Both the position numbers and the translations under genes were made by a program. Of a DNA stretch of 6,289 nucleotides, positions 1-5,828 are shown piece after piece. Source of the DNA: Thermoplasmata archaeon (GTDB taxonomy: Archaea > Thermoplasmatota > Thermoplasmata > Thermoplasmatales > Thermoplasmataceae); contig JAKAAE010000096.1 of the NCBI GenBank assembly GCA_021797225.1, positions 1 through 6,289 of the forward strand, read 5' to 3'. The stretch's first letter is position 1. Each line of letters starts with the position of its first letter. Below the pieces are notes generated by a model, which was not told the origin of the DNA, did no database searches, and worked only from the letters and a program-made list of their open reading frames with translations.

Positions 1-93
1 CATAGGATTTTTTCTTGCCTTCTGTTCGAGTTCATCAATTTTCATTTCTATGCTTTTCTTCTTTCTATTTAAATCTCTTTTACCGAGTCCCAT
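1..93 (-). CDS. N-terminus of an unrecognised basic protein (cut by window edge)
   Basis: An open frame begins with ATG at 93-91 and runs off the left edge after 31 codons. The visible peptide starts MGLGKRDLNRKKKSIEMKID and continues with an ELEQKARKN stretch. It holds ten Lys/Arg against five Asp/Glu and has no hydrophobic segment, so it looks like a charged, probably helical, cytoplasmic N-terminus, perhaps the start of a coiled coil. I do not recognise the family and assign no function. The start is supported by an archaeal TATA box whose centre lies about 25 bases upstream, which would place transcription initiation at or next to the ATG (leaderless). It lies on the same strand as the oxidoreductase operon, 123 bases downstream of it, but its own promoter and the terminator-like hairpin between them argue for a separate unit. 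Confidence 0.6.
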   Translation of the reverse strand, partial: MGLGKRDLNRKKKSIEMKIDELEQKARKNPM

Positions 94-113
94 TATTAAT
101 AATATTAACATTG

Positions 114-121
114 TATAAAAA
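114..121 (-). promoter_or_regulatory. Archaeal box A (TATA) of the left-edge gene
   Basis: The minus strand reads TTTTTATA, close to the archaeal box A consensus TTTATATA. Its centre is about 25 bases from the ATG at 93, the usual box A to start-site distance, so the transcript is probably leaderless. Seen by eye only. Confidence 0.5.
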
Positions 122-186
122 TGTTGAGTGATATCTTCATCACACTAAGGCATGGTGCTTCCCTCTTCCGGATTAAAAGTAGGATT

Positions 187-222
187 CTATAAAAATAAAA
201 TATTGAATACTGTAATTCAATA
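187..222 (-). terminator. Terminator-like hairpin plus T-rich tract after the oxidoreductase operon
   Basis: Bases 201-208 (TATTGAAT) and 215-222 (ATTCAATA) are perfect 8-bp inverted arms around a 6-base loop. Read on the minus strand, the direction of the operon, the stem is followed directly by a T-rich run (TTTTATTTTTATAG, 200 to 187). The stem contains the TGA stop of the beta subunit (219-217). Archaeal termination depends mainly on T-rich tracts, so the tract may matter more than the stem, which is entirely AT-rich apart from one G-C pair. It is well placed to separate the operon from the next minus-strand gene. Confidence 0.45.
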
Positions 223-1074
223 GAATTCTTCCAGGTCTGCTTCTGTCAATTTATATGGTTCTTTATCTTTCAGGTTGTATTTTGATAGGGTTTCATCAGC
301 ATCCTCGTAAACAGTAGCTTCTACATCATAGAATATTCCTATGGGTATAGTATGTGCCTCCTCTCCCCACTCAGATGCATGCTTGAACGCTTCAAAAAAG
401 TCCTCCTTATTATTATTTTGCAGTTCGTATGTAGTTTTTCTGAAGAAATCATAACCCTCGATCTTATTATATGTAACACATGGACTGAAAACATCTATGA
501 ATGAAAAGCCTTTATGCTGTATTGCTGCCTTTGTAATCTCCGTCAACTGCTTGATATCCCCTGAAAGACCACGTGCAACAAAGGTTGCTCCTGCTGTAAG
601 TGCATAGTGCAGCGGATTAAACGGAGGCTCTATGTTTCCATCTGGCGTGCTCTTGGTAATCCTTCCTATTGGGGTTGTGGGTGAAGCCTGCCCTGTTGTC
701 AATCCGAATACCTGATTGTCTGATACCATATATGTCATATCAACGTTTCTTTTTGCTGCATGATAGAAATGCTGGGTACCCTCAAAGTAACCATCACCAT
801 CTCCGCCATAAGCTATTACAGTAAGCTTACGATTTGCCCATTTAACCCCTTCTGCAACAGGCAGTGATCTGCCATGTAGTCCATGATATCCATAGGTATT
901 GATAAATTCCGGCATATTGCTTGAACATCCTATACCGGATGAAATCACAACATCCTCTGGTTTTATATCTAATTGCGAAAGGGCCATTGAAATTGCTCTC
1001 AGCTGAGAGAAATTCCCACATCCCGGGCACCAGTCCGGTGCCACTTTGCCTTTATATTCTGTTACTGGTATCAT
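217..1074 (-). CDS. 2-oxoacid:ferredoxin oxidoreductase, beta subunit (TPP and [4Fe-4S] binding)
   Basis: This is the catalytic cofactor-binding chain of an archaeal 2-oxoacid:ferredoxin oxidoreductase, a cytoplasmic enzyme that converts a 2-oxoacid plus CoA to acyl-CoA and CO2 while reducing ferredoxin (pyruvate or 2-oxoglutarate type). The 285 residues are full length, slightly shorter than the roughly 300-residue Sulfolobus-type beta chains. Cluster ligands are visible as WCPGCG (C16, C19), GIGCSS (C50) and SPCVTYN (C199). The TPP/Mg site is GGDGDGYFEG (about 90-99) with DNQVFGLTTGQASPT (about 119-133) downstream. Its ATG overlaps the stop of the alpha gene as ATGA, and a strong Shine-Dalgarno lies 5 bases upstream, so it is translated from the operon mRNA. 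No delta-type ferredoxin gene follows, so a free ferredoxin is the likely acceptor. Substrate preference (korB- or porB-like) cannot be read from sequence. Confidence 0.95.
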   Translation of the reverse strand: MIPVTEYKGKVAPDWCPGCGNFSQLRAISMALSQLDIKPEDVVISSGIGCSSNMPEFINTYGYHGLHGRSLPVAEGVKWANRKLTVIAYGGDGDGYFEGTQHFYHAAKRNVDMTYMVSDNQVFGLTTGQASPTTPIGRITKSTPDGNIEPPFNPLHYALTAGATFVARGLSGDIKQLTEITKAAIQHKGFSFIDVFSPCVTYNKIEGYDFFRKTTYELQNNNKEDFFEAFKHASEWGEEAHTIPIGIFYDVEATVYEDADETLSKYNLKDKEPYKLTEADLEEFY

Positions 1075-2825
1075 AATTTCTCCTCCACTTTTATTTTCTT
1101 TCCAAATATTAACTCTTCCAGCTGTGATGTTAGGTCTGCAGGGAAGAAAGCTTCTCCATCATACTTTCCTATGAATGCTGTATCCACAAGAAACTCCTTT
1201 CTTATCAGCCCGTTGAGCTGCCCGGAGAAGTTGTTTTCAACAACTATTATCTTCTTCTTGCCGGAAATCAATTTCTTAATGTCCTGGTTCATAGGATATA
1301 TATAGGTTATCTCCACTGCACCTATTTTTGTGCCATTTGCCCTCAGGGAATCCACAGCCTCCTCAACAGCTCCTCTGGTTGATCCCCACTGGATTATAAC
1401 ATACTCGGCATTGTCCATTTTATATGTTTTTGTAGCGGGAATTTCTTTTACATATTCATCTAATTTTCTCATTCTTTTCTCCATTGAAAGCTTTCTCTGG
1501 GTTGGATCTGTGATTGCATCGCTTACAACTGCCCCGTATTCATTATGCTCATCAGAATCCTCATTATGTATTAAGCCTGGCTGCCCGGGGAATGCTCTCT
1601 TGGATATTCCGGTTTCAGTGAATTCATACCTCTTATAGTCTGGTTCATTATCCTTCGCCAGAAGCCCCCTGTCCATATTATAACTGAGATCAAAACTTAC
1701 AGTTTCATCATGCTCTGCAAGATAAAGATCAGTAATTACAAAAACAGGAAGCTGGTATCTTTCTGCAAGGTTAAATGCCTCCTTAGTAAGGTTAAAAGCT
1801 TCCTCCACGGTTCCGGGGGCAAGAACTATTTTTGGCATATCCCCCTGTCCAGCGCCAAGTACCTGATTAAGATCACCCTGCTCGGTTTTGGTGGGCAATC
1901 CTGTTGATGGTCCTGGTCTCTGTGCCTCATATATCACCAGCGGGACCTCGGTCATTCCAGAGAGACCAACACCTTCAGTCATAAGTGCAAAACCGCCACC
2001 AGAGGAGCCTGTTGCAGCCCTAACACCTGCATAATTAGCCCCTATTGCTGCATTTATTGCACTTATTTCATCTTCTGTGAGTTTAAGAAATACATCATAT
2101 TTCTTTCCGTGAGTTGCTATAAACTGCAGGAAAGATGAGGCTGGTGTCATTGGATATGCAAAGTACATCTGCATACCTGCATTTATTGCACCGAGTGCTG
2201 CTGCATCCCCGCCTGATATTGTATATAGTTTTCTATCAAATTTATCCAGTTTCCTGTAAACTGAATAATTCTGTGAATAATATTCGTATCCTTCTTTGGC
2301 AGCACTTATATTAGCGTCTACAAGTTTTCCCTTCTTATTGAATACCTTTTCTATAACTCCTGAAAATATATCGAAGTCCAGTCCGAGGGCAGCTACCACT
2401 GAGCCTAGCGCTACCGTGTTTTTAAGCAATGGATTTGCATCATACTTCATTGCTATATCCCTCAAAGGAACAGGGCAGTATTTCACCTCATCGTATTTTT
2501 TGAAATTTTTTATAGTTCCCGGGTCATATATGGCTATTCCCTCTAGAGGAGATGCACCTCCCTCATCTATATTTCTATTTGTATGCCTTTCCAGGGAATC
2601 CGCATTGAGTGCAACAAGAACATCAAGACCACTCCCTTGATTCTTCACCTTCTCATCCGAAGCCCTTATCTGATACCAGCTCTCACCTCCCCTGATAAGA
2701 CTCTGATAATAATTGTATGTGCTTATATATAATCCACTTCTTGAGAATGTTTTGGCAAGGGTTAACCCTGCTGACTGAACGCCATCTCCTGCAGCCCCTC
2801 CTATTCTAACAATTATTTCTTCCAT
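1071..2825 (-). CDS. 2-oxoacid:ferredoxin oxidoreductase, fused gamma-alpha subunit
   Basis: This is the large chain of the same heterodimeric enzyme. Residues about 1-185 form the gamma domain, starting with the glycine-rich IGGAAGDGVQSAG (8-20) and including LIRGGESWYQIR (43-54). The alpha domain follows from about 200, with the signature YPMTPASS (224-231), a variant of the usual YPITPSS that contacts substrate, then GSSGGGFALMTEG (273-285) and RPGPSTGLPT (303-312). The C-terminal transketolase-like domain spans about 470-570. This gamma-alpha fusion is the arrangement known from Sulfolobus, Aeropyrum and Thermoplasmata enzymes with broad 2-oxoacid use. At 584 residues it is a little shorter than the roughly 630-residue Sulfolobus chain. 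The ATG at 2825 sits about 28 bases from a TATA box, consistent with a leaderless first gene. It overlaps the beta gene by four bases. It is annotated elsewhere as korA- or porA-like; the true substrate is unknown. Confidence 0.95.
   Translation of the reverse strand: MEEIIVRIGGAAGDGVQSAGLTLAKTFSRSGLYISTYNYYQSLIRGGESWYQIRASDEKVKNQGSGLDVLVALNADSLERHTNRNIDEGGASPLEGIAIYDPGTIKNFKKYDEVKYCPVPLRDIAMKYDANPLLKNTVALGSVVAALGLDFDIFSGVIEKVFNKKGKLVDANISAAKEGYEYYSQNYSVYRKLDKFDRKLYTISGGDAAALGAINAGMQMYFAYPMTPASSFLQFIATHGKKYDVFLKLTEDEISAINAAIGANYAGVRAATGSSGGGFALMTEGVGLSGMTEVPLVIYEAQRPGPSTGLPTKTEQGDLNQVLGAGQGDMPKIVLAPGTVEEAFNLTKEAFNLAERYQLPVFVITDLYLAEHDETVSFDLSYNMDRGLLAKDNEPDYKRYEFTETGISKRAFPGQPGLIHNEDSDEHNEYGAVVSDAITDPTQRKLSMEKRMRKLDEYVKEIPATKTYKMDNAEYVIIQWGSTRGAVEEAVDSLRANGTKIGAVEITYIYPMNQDIKKLISGKKKIIVVENNFSGQLNGLIRKEFLVDTAFIGKYDGEAFFPADLTSQLEELIFGKKIKVEEKL
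1080..1088 (-). promoter_or_regulatory. Shine-Dalgarno of the beta subunit gene
   Basis: The minus strand reads GTGGAGGAG and then, after 5 bases, the ATG at 1074. It is encoded by the last codons of the alpha gene (Val-Glu-Glu-Lys-Leu). It fixes the start of the beta gene and is the only strong Shine-Dalgarno seen before a start codon in this window, fitting an internal operon gene where the others look leaderless. Confidence 0.75.
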
Positions 2826-2849
2826 AATATAAGTTAGTATTTAGTGGTG

Positions 2850-2857
2850 TATAAATT
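2850..2857 (-). promoter_or_regulatory. Box A (TATA) of the oxidoreductase operon
   Basis: The minus strand reads AATTTATA, centred about 28 bases before the ATG at 2825, so transcription should start within a few bases of the start codon. No Shine-Dalgarno precedes that ATG, in line with a leaderless mRNA. The box forms one arm of a larger inverted repeat with a plus-strand copy at 2873-2880. Confidence 0.55.
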
Positions 2858-2880
2858 TTTTTATGGTTACGGAATTTATA
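2850..2880. repeat. Inverted repeat of two TATA-like octamers
   Basis: TATAAATT at 2850-2857 and AATTTATA at 2873-2880 are exact inverse complements separated by 15 bases. The left arm is the predicted box A of the oxidoreductase operon. The right arm would be a box A pointing rightwards, with a start near 2903, far upstream of the MarR gene. It may be a divergent promoter pair or chance in AT-rich DNA. Confidence 0.35.
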
Positions 2881-2961
2881 ATTAGCCATTTGACGTTATT
2901 TTTTTGTATATTCTATCCGTGCAAGCAATTTTTTGTTCCGACTTATCCTTGAAAATACTAG

Positions 2962-2976
2962 TTTTAGGTACTAAAA
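2962..2976. promoter_or_regulatory. Inverted repeat TTTTAG-GTA-CTAAAA, possible operator
   Basis: Perfect 6-bp arms with a 3-base centre lie in the spacer between the oxidoreductase operon and the MarR gene, 86 bases before the MarR start. Its size suits a dimeric regulator, but it does not match the palindrome at 3042-3058, so if both are real they may bind different proteins. No function is shown. Confidence 0.3.
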
Positions 2977-2981
2977 TATTT

Positions 2982-3009
2982 AATTGTAAATAATTTAATT
3001 GACAATTGT
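2982..3009. repeat. AATTGT/ACAATT repeats in the MarR upstream region
   Basis: AATTGT at 2982-2987 is inverted as ACAATT at 3002-3007, and the latter is itself part of the 8-bp self-complementary ACAATTGT (3002-3009). The site lies just upstream of the MarR TATA box, where an upstream regulator could bind. The region is very AT-rich, so chance is a fair alternative. Confidence 0.25.
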
Positions 3010-3024
3010 TTATCAAATGGAAAC

Positions 3025-3035
3025 TATAAAATATA
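3025..3035 (+). promoter_or_regulatory. Box A (TATA) of the MarR gene
   Basis: TATAAAATATA preceded by AAAC (a purine-rich BRE-like element) lies about 31 bases before the ATG at 3062. Initiation is expected around 3054-3060, giving a leader of only a few bases or none. No Shine-Dalgarno is present. Confidence 0.55.
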
Positions 3036-3041
3036 ACCTTA

Positions 3042-3058
3042 ATATCATTAAATGATAT
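3042..3058. promoter_or_regulatory. Perfect palindrome at the MarR start site, likely autoregulatory operator
   Basis: ATATCATT and AATGATAT are exact 8-bp inverted arms around a single A, ending 3 bases before the MarR start codon and covering the predicted transcription start. MarR dimers usually bind palindromes of about 16-20 bp over their own promoters, so size and position both fit repression by blocking RNA polymerase. The palindrome is seen directly; the binding protein is inferred. Confidence 0.6.
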
Positions 3059-3061
3059 ATA

Positions 3062-3490
3062 ATGGAAAAAATCAGTAGTTATGACGTTTGGAGGGAATTT
3101 TTAAGAACGTGGAAAACATGGTATAAAGCCTCCGAAAAAAATTTAATTTCCATGGGTGTATCTACTGTTGAATACAGGATTTTAAAAAATTTAACAGAGA
3201 GAGGTTCACTTCCAATGATTGAACTCGCCAACATAAATATGGTAACACAGGGATGGATAACAGGAGTTGTTGATAAACTGGAAGAATTGGGTTATGTAAA
3301 TCGAGAAAGAAGCGATACGGACAGAAGGGTTATTAATATAACGGTGTCCAACAAGGGAAAGGCATTTTTTAAAAAAATCGAGACACTTCACTTAAAATTT
3401 ATAGAGGATTCCCTTAGAAACTTTACTGACGAAGAAAAATATAACATTCTTAATTTCCTGAAAAAAATAGAGATAAACATTGATAAGTAG
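3062..3490 (+). CDS. MarR-family winged helix-turn-helix transcriptional regulator
   Basis: This is a 142-residue cytoplasmic DNA-binding protein of normal MarR length. An N-terminal helix (about 6-30) and C-terminal helices (about 100-140) would form the dimer interface. The winged helix-turn-helix spans about 33-98: STVEYRILKNLTERG, then a recognition-helix region around NMVTQGWITGVVDKLEELGYV (59-79), and the wing with the family hallmark RERSDTDRRVINITVSNKG, in which D87, R88 and R89 form the conserved DRR. MarR proteins commonly repress their own gene and a neighbour and are released by small ligands or oxidation; no cysteine is visible here, so a simple cysteine redox switch is unlikely. 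The start is supported by a TATA box about 31 bases upstream and no better in-frame start. It lies 49 bases before the site-2 protease gene and divergent from the oxidoreductase operon. The regulated genes and the ligand are unknown. Confidence 0.9.
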   Translation: MEKISSYDVWREFLRTWKTWYKASEKNLISMGVSTVEYRILKNLTERGSLPMIELANINMVTQGWITGVVDKLEELGYVNRERSDTDRRVINITVSNKGKAFFKKIETLHLKFIEDSLRNFTDEEKYNILNFLKKIEINIDK

Positions 3491-3510
3491 AATAACCAAG
3501 GAAAAAGATT

Positions 3511-3524
3511 ATTATTGATATTTT
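3511..3524 (+). promoter_or_regulatory. Weak TATA-like element before the site-2 protease gene
   Basis: The AT-rich stretch around ATTATTGATATTTT lies roughly 20-28 bases before the ATG at 3540. The match to box A is poor. It is listed because the protease ATG has no Shine-Dalgarno, which suggests its own short-leader transcript rather than translation from a MarR mRNA. Co-transcription over the 49-base gap remains possible. Confidence 0.25.
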
Positions 3525-3539
3525 ACTATGAGTTTGTAA

Positions 3540-5099
3540 ATGAGCTATAACGACATATTTCTGATTATATTGATTGTTTTTTCGTGGATTATTATAATAA
3601 TTTCTCTTGCCCCTGAAATTAATAAAACCAAGCATTTTTCTACCATGGGACCAGCACTCATGGTCAAATCAACCAACAATAAAGGAGTTCTTGATGCAGT
3701 GGCAAAACATATACCTGCAAAGGAAATAGGACGCTTTTCAACGATTCTTGTAGTTCTTGGTGGCTTTGTTGCGTTTGCAATGCTTCTTTATGAGGCAATA
3801 CTCCTGACCATAATCCATGCACCAACGAGTGCTGCACCACCACTCAACGAATATCTTGCACTCCCACTTATAAATCCATTCATACCTTTAGGCTACGGAA
3901 CTGCAAGCCTGGTATTTGCTGTTGTAATCCATGAAATGTTCCATGGAATTGTAGCAAGGAAGCATGGAATAAAAGTAACAAGTGTCGGTGCACTGTTCTT
4001 TATTATACCGGTAGGCGCTTTCGTGGAGCCAGACGAAAAGGAGATAATGGCCGCAGACCCTGTTGTTAGAAGACGTATAATAGCTGCAGGCCCAGGAATC
4101 AATCTTATAATTGCAATAGTATGTATACTGTTACTTATATTTGTAATGATGCCGGCATCAGCACCAATACATTCCGGTGTTTATGTTGAGGATTCTACAA
4201 CGTTATACAGCGGGCATTCCATACCAAAGGGGATGGAAATTATATCCTATGGAAACCTATCAGGAAAGGCACTCAATAATTTGGAAACCAAATCAATGAG
4301 TATACCGGGCTGTGCAAATGTAACACTCTTCAATGGCAAAACCAGTACTGTTGAAAGTGTGCCAACTGGGGTAGCGATAGCTGCTTTGCTTTCAGGATTC
4401 CCTGCCGAAAAAGCAGGGGTCCAAACCAATTCTATAATTTATAATATAAGCGATAATGGAAAATCAAATATAATTTACAATATTGACACACTGGGAACTG
4501 TCCTTGATAAGATAGCACCGGGAACAACCATTAACATGACTGTTATTACATTCGGAAGTTCAGAGCATTACAAAACATATACAATGAAAACAGTATCAAC
4601 ATACAGCTATTACGCAAAGGATGATCCTGCTGCGAATAATGCAGCGTATAAGGATGAAAGTTTCATAGGCGTCGAGATAGATTATTCAGGGATAGGATAT
4701 GCATCCATAGACAGCATGCACAGCCTTGTGTTCGGAGGACTGATAGCAGGACCTGAATTTTATGAAACGCTGGGGCTACCTATACTCGGACTTTCACCTA
4801 TTCCCCAAAGCCTTGCACATCTGTTCTCAACACCTTTCAATTCTTATATATTTTTCGGACTTGCAAACAGCCTTTACTGGATATTCTGGATAGATTTCCT
4901 CCTGGGTATAATGAACGCACTTCCACTGTCCATACTCGATGGTGGGCAATTCTTCAAAGATACGCTGAATATAGCATCAAGAAGAGAGAGATTTAAATTC
5001 CTCAGGGATGAAAAAAATGTTACAAAGATATATTATGCTCTGGGGCTTTTCGTATTCTTCCTGCTCATGTATATCATAATAGCGCCCAGGATTTTATAA
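3540..5099 (+). CDS. Site-2 protease family (M50) intramembrane zinc metalloprotease with PDZ domain
   Basis: This is an intramembrane protease that cuts membrane-anchored substrates within or near the bilayer; bacterial and eukaryotic relatives release transcription factors or anti-sigma factors. At 519 residues it is full length. The zinc site is HEMFH (H131, E132, H135) in a hydrophobic segment, with the third ligand D467 in NALPLSILDGGQFF (459-472). The conserved GPGIN (184-188) follows in the next membrane helix. Membrane segments are seen at about 5-24, 66-92, 117-135, 181-204, 436-460 and 497-515, with weaker hydrophobic stretches near 147-160 and 395-418. The region from about 205 to 395 is a soluble insertion that includes a PDZ-like stretch, GFPAEKAGVQTNSIIYNI to the LDKIAPGTTINMTV strand (about 286-336). 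An alternative start at 3528 is closed by a stop in frame. No substrate is encoded recognisably nearby. The MarR gene lies 49 bases upstream and the convergent hydrolase overlaps its last six bases. Confidence 0.93.
   Translation: MSYNDIFLIILIVFSWIIIIISLAPEINKTKHFSTMGPALMVKSTNNKGVLDAVAKHIPAKEIGRFSTILVVLGGFVAFAMLLYEAILLTIIHAPTSAAPPLNEYLALPLINPFIPLGYGTASLVFAVVIHEMFHGIVARKHGIKVTSVGALFFIIPVGAFVEPDEKEIMAADPVVRRRIIAAGPGINLIIAIVCILLLIFVMMPASAPIHSGVYVEDSTTLYSGHSIPKGMEIISYGNLSGKALNNLETKSMSIPGCANVTLFNGKTSTVESVPTGVAIAALLSGFPAEKAGVQTNSIIYNISDNGKSNIIYNIDTLGTVLDKIAPGTTINMTVITFGSSEHYKTYTMKTVSTYSYYAKDDPAANNAAYKDESFIGVEIDYSGIGYASIDSMHSLVFGGLIAGPEFYETLGLPILGLSPIPQSLAHLFSTPFNSYIFFGLANSLYWIFWIDFLLGIMNALPLSILDGGQFFKDTLNIASRRERFKFLRDEKNVTKIYYALGLFVFFLLMYIIIAPRIL
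5094..5099. other. TTATAA shared by the stop codons of two convergent genes
   Basis: The self-complementary hexamer supplies TAA (5097-5099) for the site-2 protease on the plus strand and TAA (5096-5094) for the hydrolase on the minus strand. The coding regions therefore overlap by six bases and neither gene has an untranslated gap before the other. Transcripts terminating past the stops must be antisense to each other. Confidence 0.9.
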
Positions 5100-5708
5100 C
5101 TGTTCTAAAAATTTTTTAATATGATTGAAAAAAATATCCGGTTTTTCCATTTGGACACAGTGCCCGGATCCGTCTATTTTAACAAATGTCGATGAGGCAA
5201 TGAGGTCATGATATTTCATTCCATGTTCAATAGGAACAATAGCGTCATTACTTCCCCACAGGATCAGTACAGGACTCTCAATTCGGTTGAGTTCGTTGAG
5301 AAGAGGATCCACACCAAGGCCACCTATTATTATGGCCGATTTGACGATGCCTTTCATGTCTATTAAGCTTTTCAGGGCTGTTCCTGCCGAGGCTGATGGG
5401 CCGACAATTATAATATTTTCTAAATATAGTTGTTCAGCAAAATCATGTATTAAATCTGATCCCTTGGAAGGAGATCCGATAAAGTTATACTGAAAGCTGG
5501 AATCCGATTTTCCGAAGCCTGGCATATCCAATGCATATACATTATATCCCCACTGCCCTATTTTTCTCAATGCATCTATGTGTGCCCAGGATTCAGCTGT
5601 CTGTGTGGTATCATGTAGAAGGATAAAATTTCGCCTGCTTCCCCGTTCGTATGAAAGGTAATGTATATTAATACCTCCAATGGTTATATCACTCTCATTT
5701 ACTTCCAT
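5094..5708 (-). CDS. Alpha/beta hydrolase, ABHD14/CIB-like
   Basis: This is a compact 204-residue alpha/beta hydrolase with no signal peptide, so probably cytoplasmic. The core shows FILLHD (28-33) at the oxyanion loop, VYALDMPGFGKSD (57-69), the nucleophile elbow VGPSASAG (102-109; S105), the acid in LILWGSNDAIVP (148-159; D155) and the base in DGSGHC (179-184; H183). The lid is very short. Length, the segment ESWAHIDALRKIGQWGYNVYALDMPG, and the GPSAS elbow instead of GxSxG resemble, as far as I recall them, human ABHD14B (CIB), which is about 210 residues with an SPSLSG elbow. ABHD14B has been reported to act as an esterase and as a lysine deacetylase using CoA; whether this archaeal protein does so is unknown. 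Ordinary esterase or peptidase activity is equally possible. It is a single-gene unit with a TATA box about 30 bases upstream and is convergent with the site-2 protease. Confidence 0.87.
   Translation of the reverse strand: MEVNESDITIGGINIHYLSYERGSRRNFILLHDTTQTAESWAHIDALRKIGQWGYNVYALDMPGFGKSDSSFQYNFIGSPSKGSDLIHDFAEQLYLENIIIVGPSASAGTALKSLIDMKGIVKSAIIIGGLGVDPLLNELNRIESPVLILWGSNDAIVPIEHGMKYHDLIASSTFVKIDGSGHCVQMEKPDIFFNHIKKFLEQL
5112..5117 (+). terminator. T tract likely ending the site-2 protease transcript
   Basis: TTTTTT follows the protease stop by 12 bases, in the plus direction, and sits inside the 3' end of the convergent hydrolase gene. T-rich tracts are the main archaeal termination signal. 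No stable stem precedes it. Modest support only. Confidence 0.35.
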
Positions 5709-5732
5709 AAATTCATAATAGGACTGATGTTA

Positions 5733-5743
5733 TTATATTTATA
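5733..5743 (-). promoter_or_regulatory. Box A (TATA) of the hydrolase gene
   Basis: The minus strand reads TATAAATATAA, centred about 30 bases before the ATG at 5708. Initiation would fall within about 4 bases of the start codon. No Shine-Dalgarno is present and no in-frame ATG lies between box and start. Confidence 0.55.
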
Positions 5744-5820
5744 GAGCTCAAATGGTTTGGATTATAATTATAAATACTAACGTCAGGATTTGCAGTATTC
5801 TTCATAGATGCATAACAAGG

Positions 5821-5828
5821 TTAAAATA
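5821..5828 (+). promoter_or_regulatory. Box A (TATA) of the NFACT/RqcH gene
   Basis: TTAAAATA is centred about 26 bases before the ATG at 5851, the distance expected for a leaderless transcript. The preceding AAGG is BRE-like. A longer palindromic AT run, TTATAATTATAA at 5762-5773, is too far away to be the direct TATA box. Confidence 0.45.

Noticed and set aside
94..216. Possible small RNA or tRNA in the gap after the oxidoreductase operon
   Set aside because: No cloverleaf, no GC-rich structured core and no box C/D or H/ACA pattern was seen; apart from the promoter and hairpin nothing stands out.
842..1030. Short minus-strand frame inside the beta subunit gene
   Set aside because: Lies in another frame of a clearly coding region; the translation resembles no family. 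Similar shadows at 3206-3391, 3450-3635, 3893-4102, 4247-4429 and 5287-5493 were dropped for the same reason.
2296..2640. Plus-strand open frame of 114 codons opposite the gamma domain
   Set aside because: It is antisense to a well-supported gene, has low-complexity Ser/Phe-rich translation and no promoter or family match. The same holds for the plus-strand frames at 1330-1638 and 1710-1907.
5762..5773. Perfect palindrome TTATAATTATAA in the hydrolase-RqcH spacer
   Set aside because: Pure A/T palindromes are frequent by chance in DNA this AT-rich, and it is not at a box A or start-site distance from either gene.
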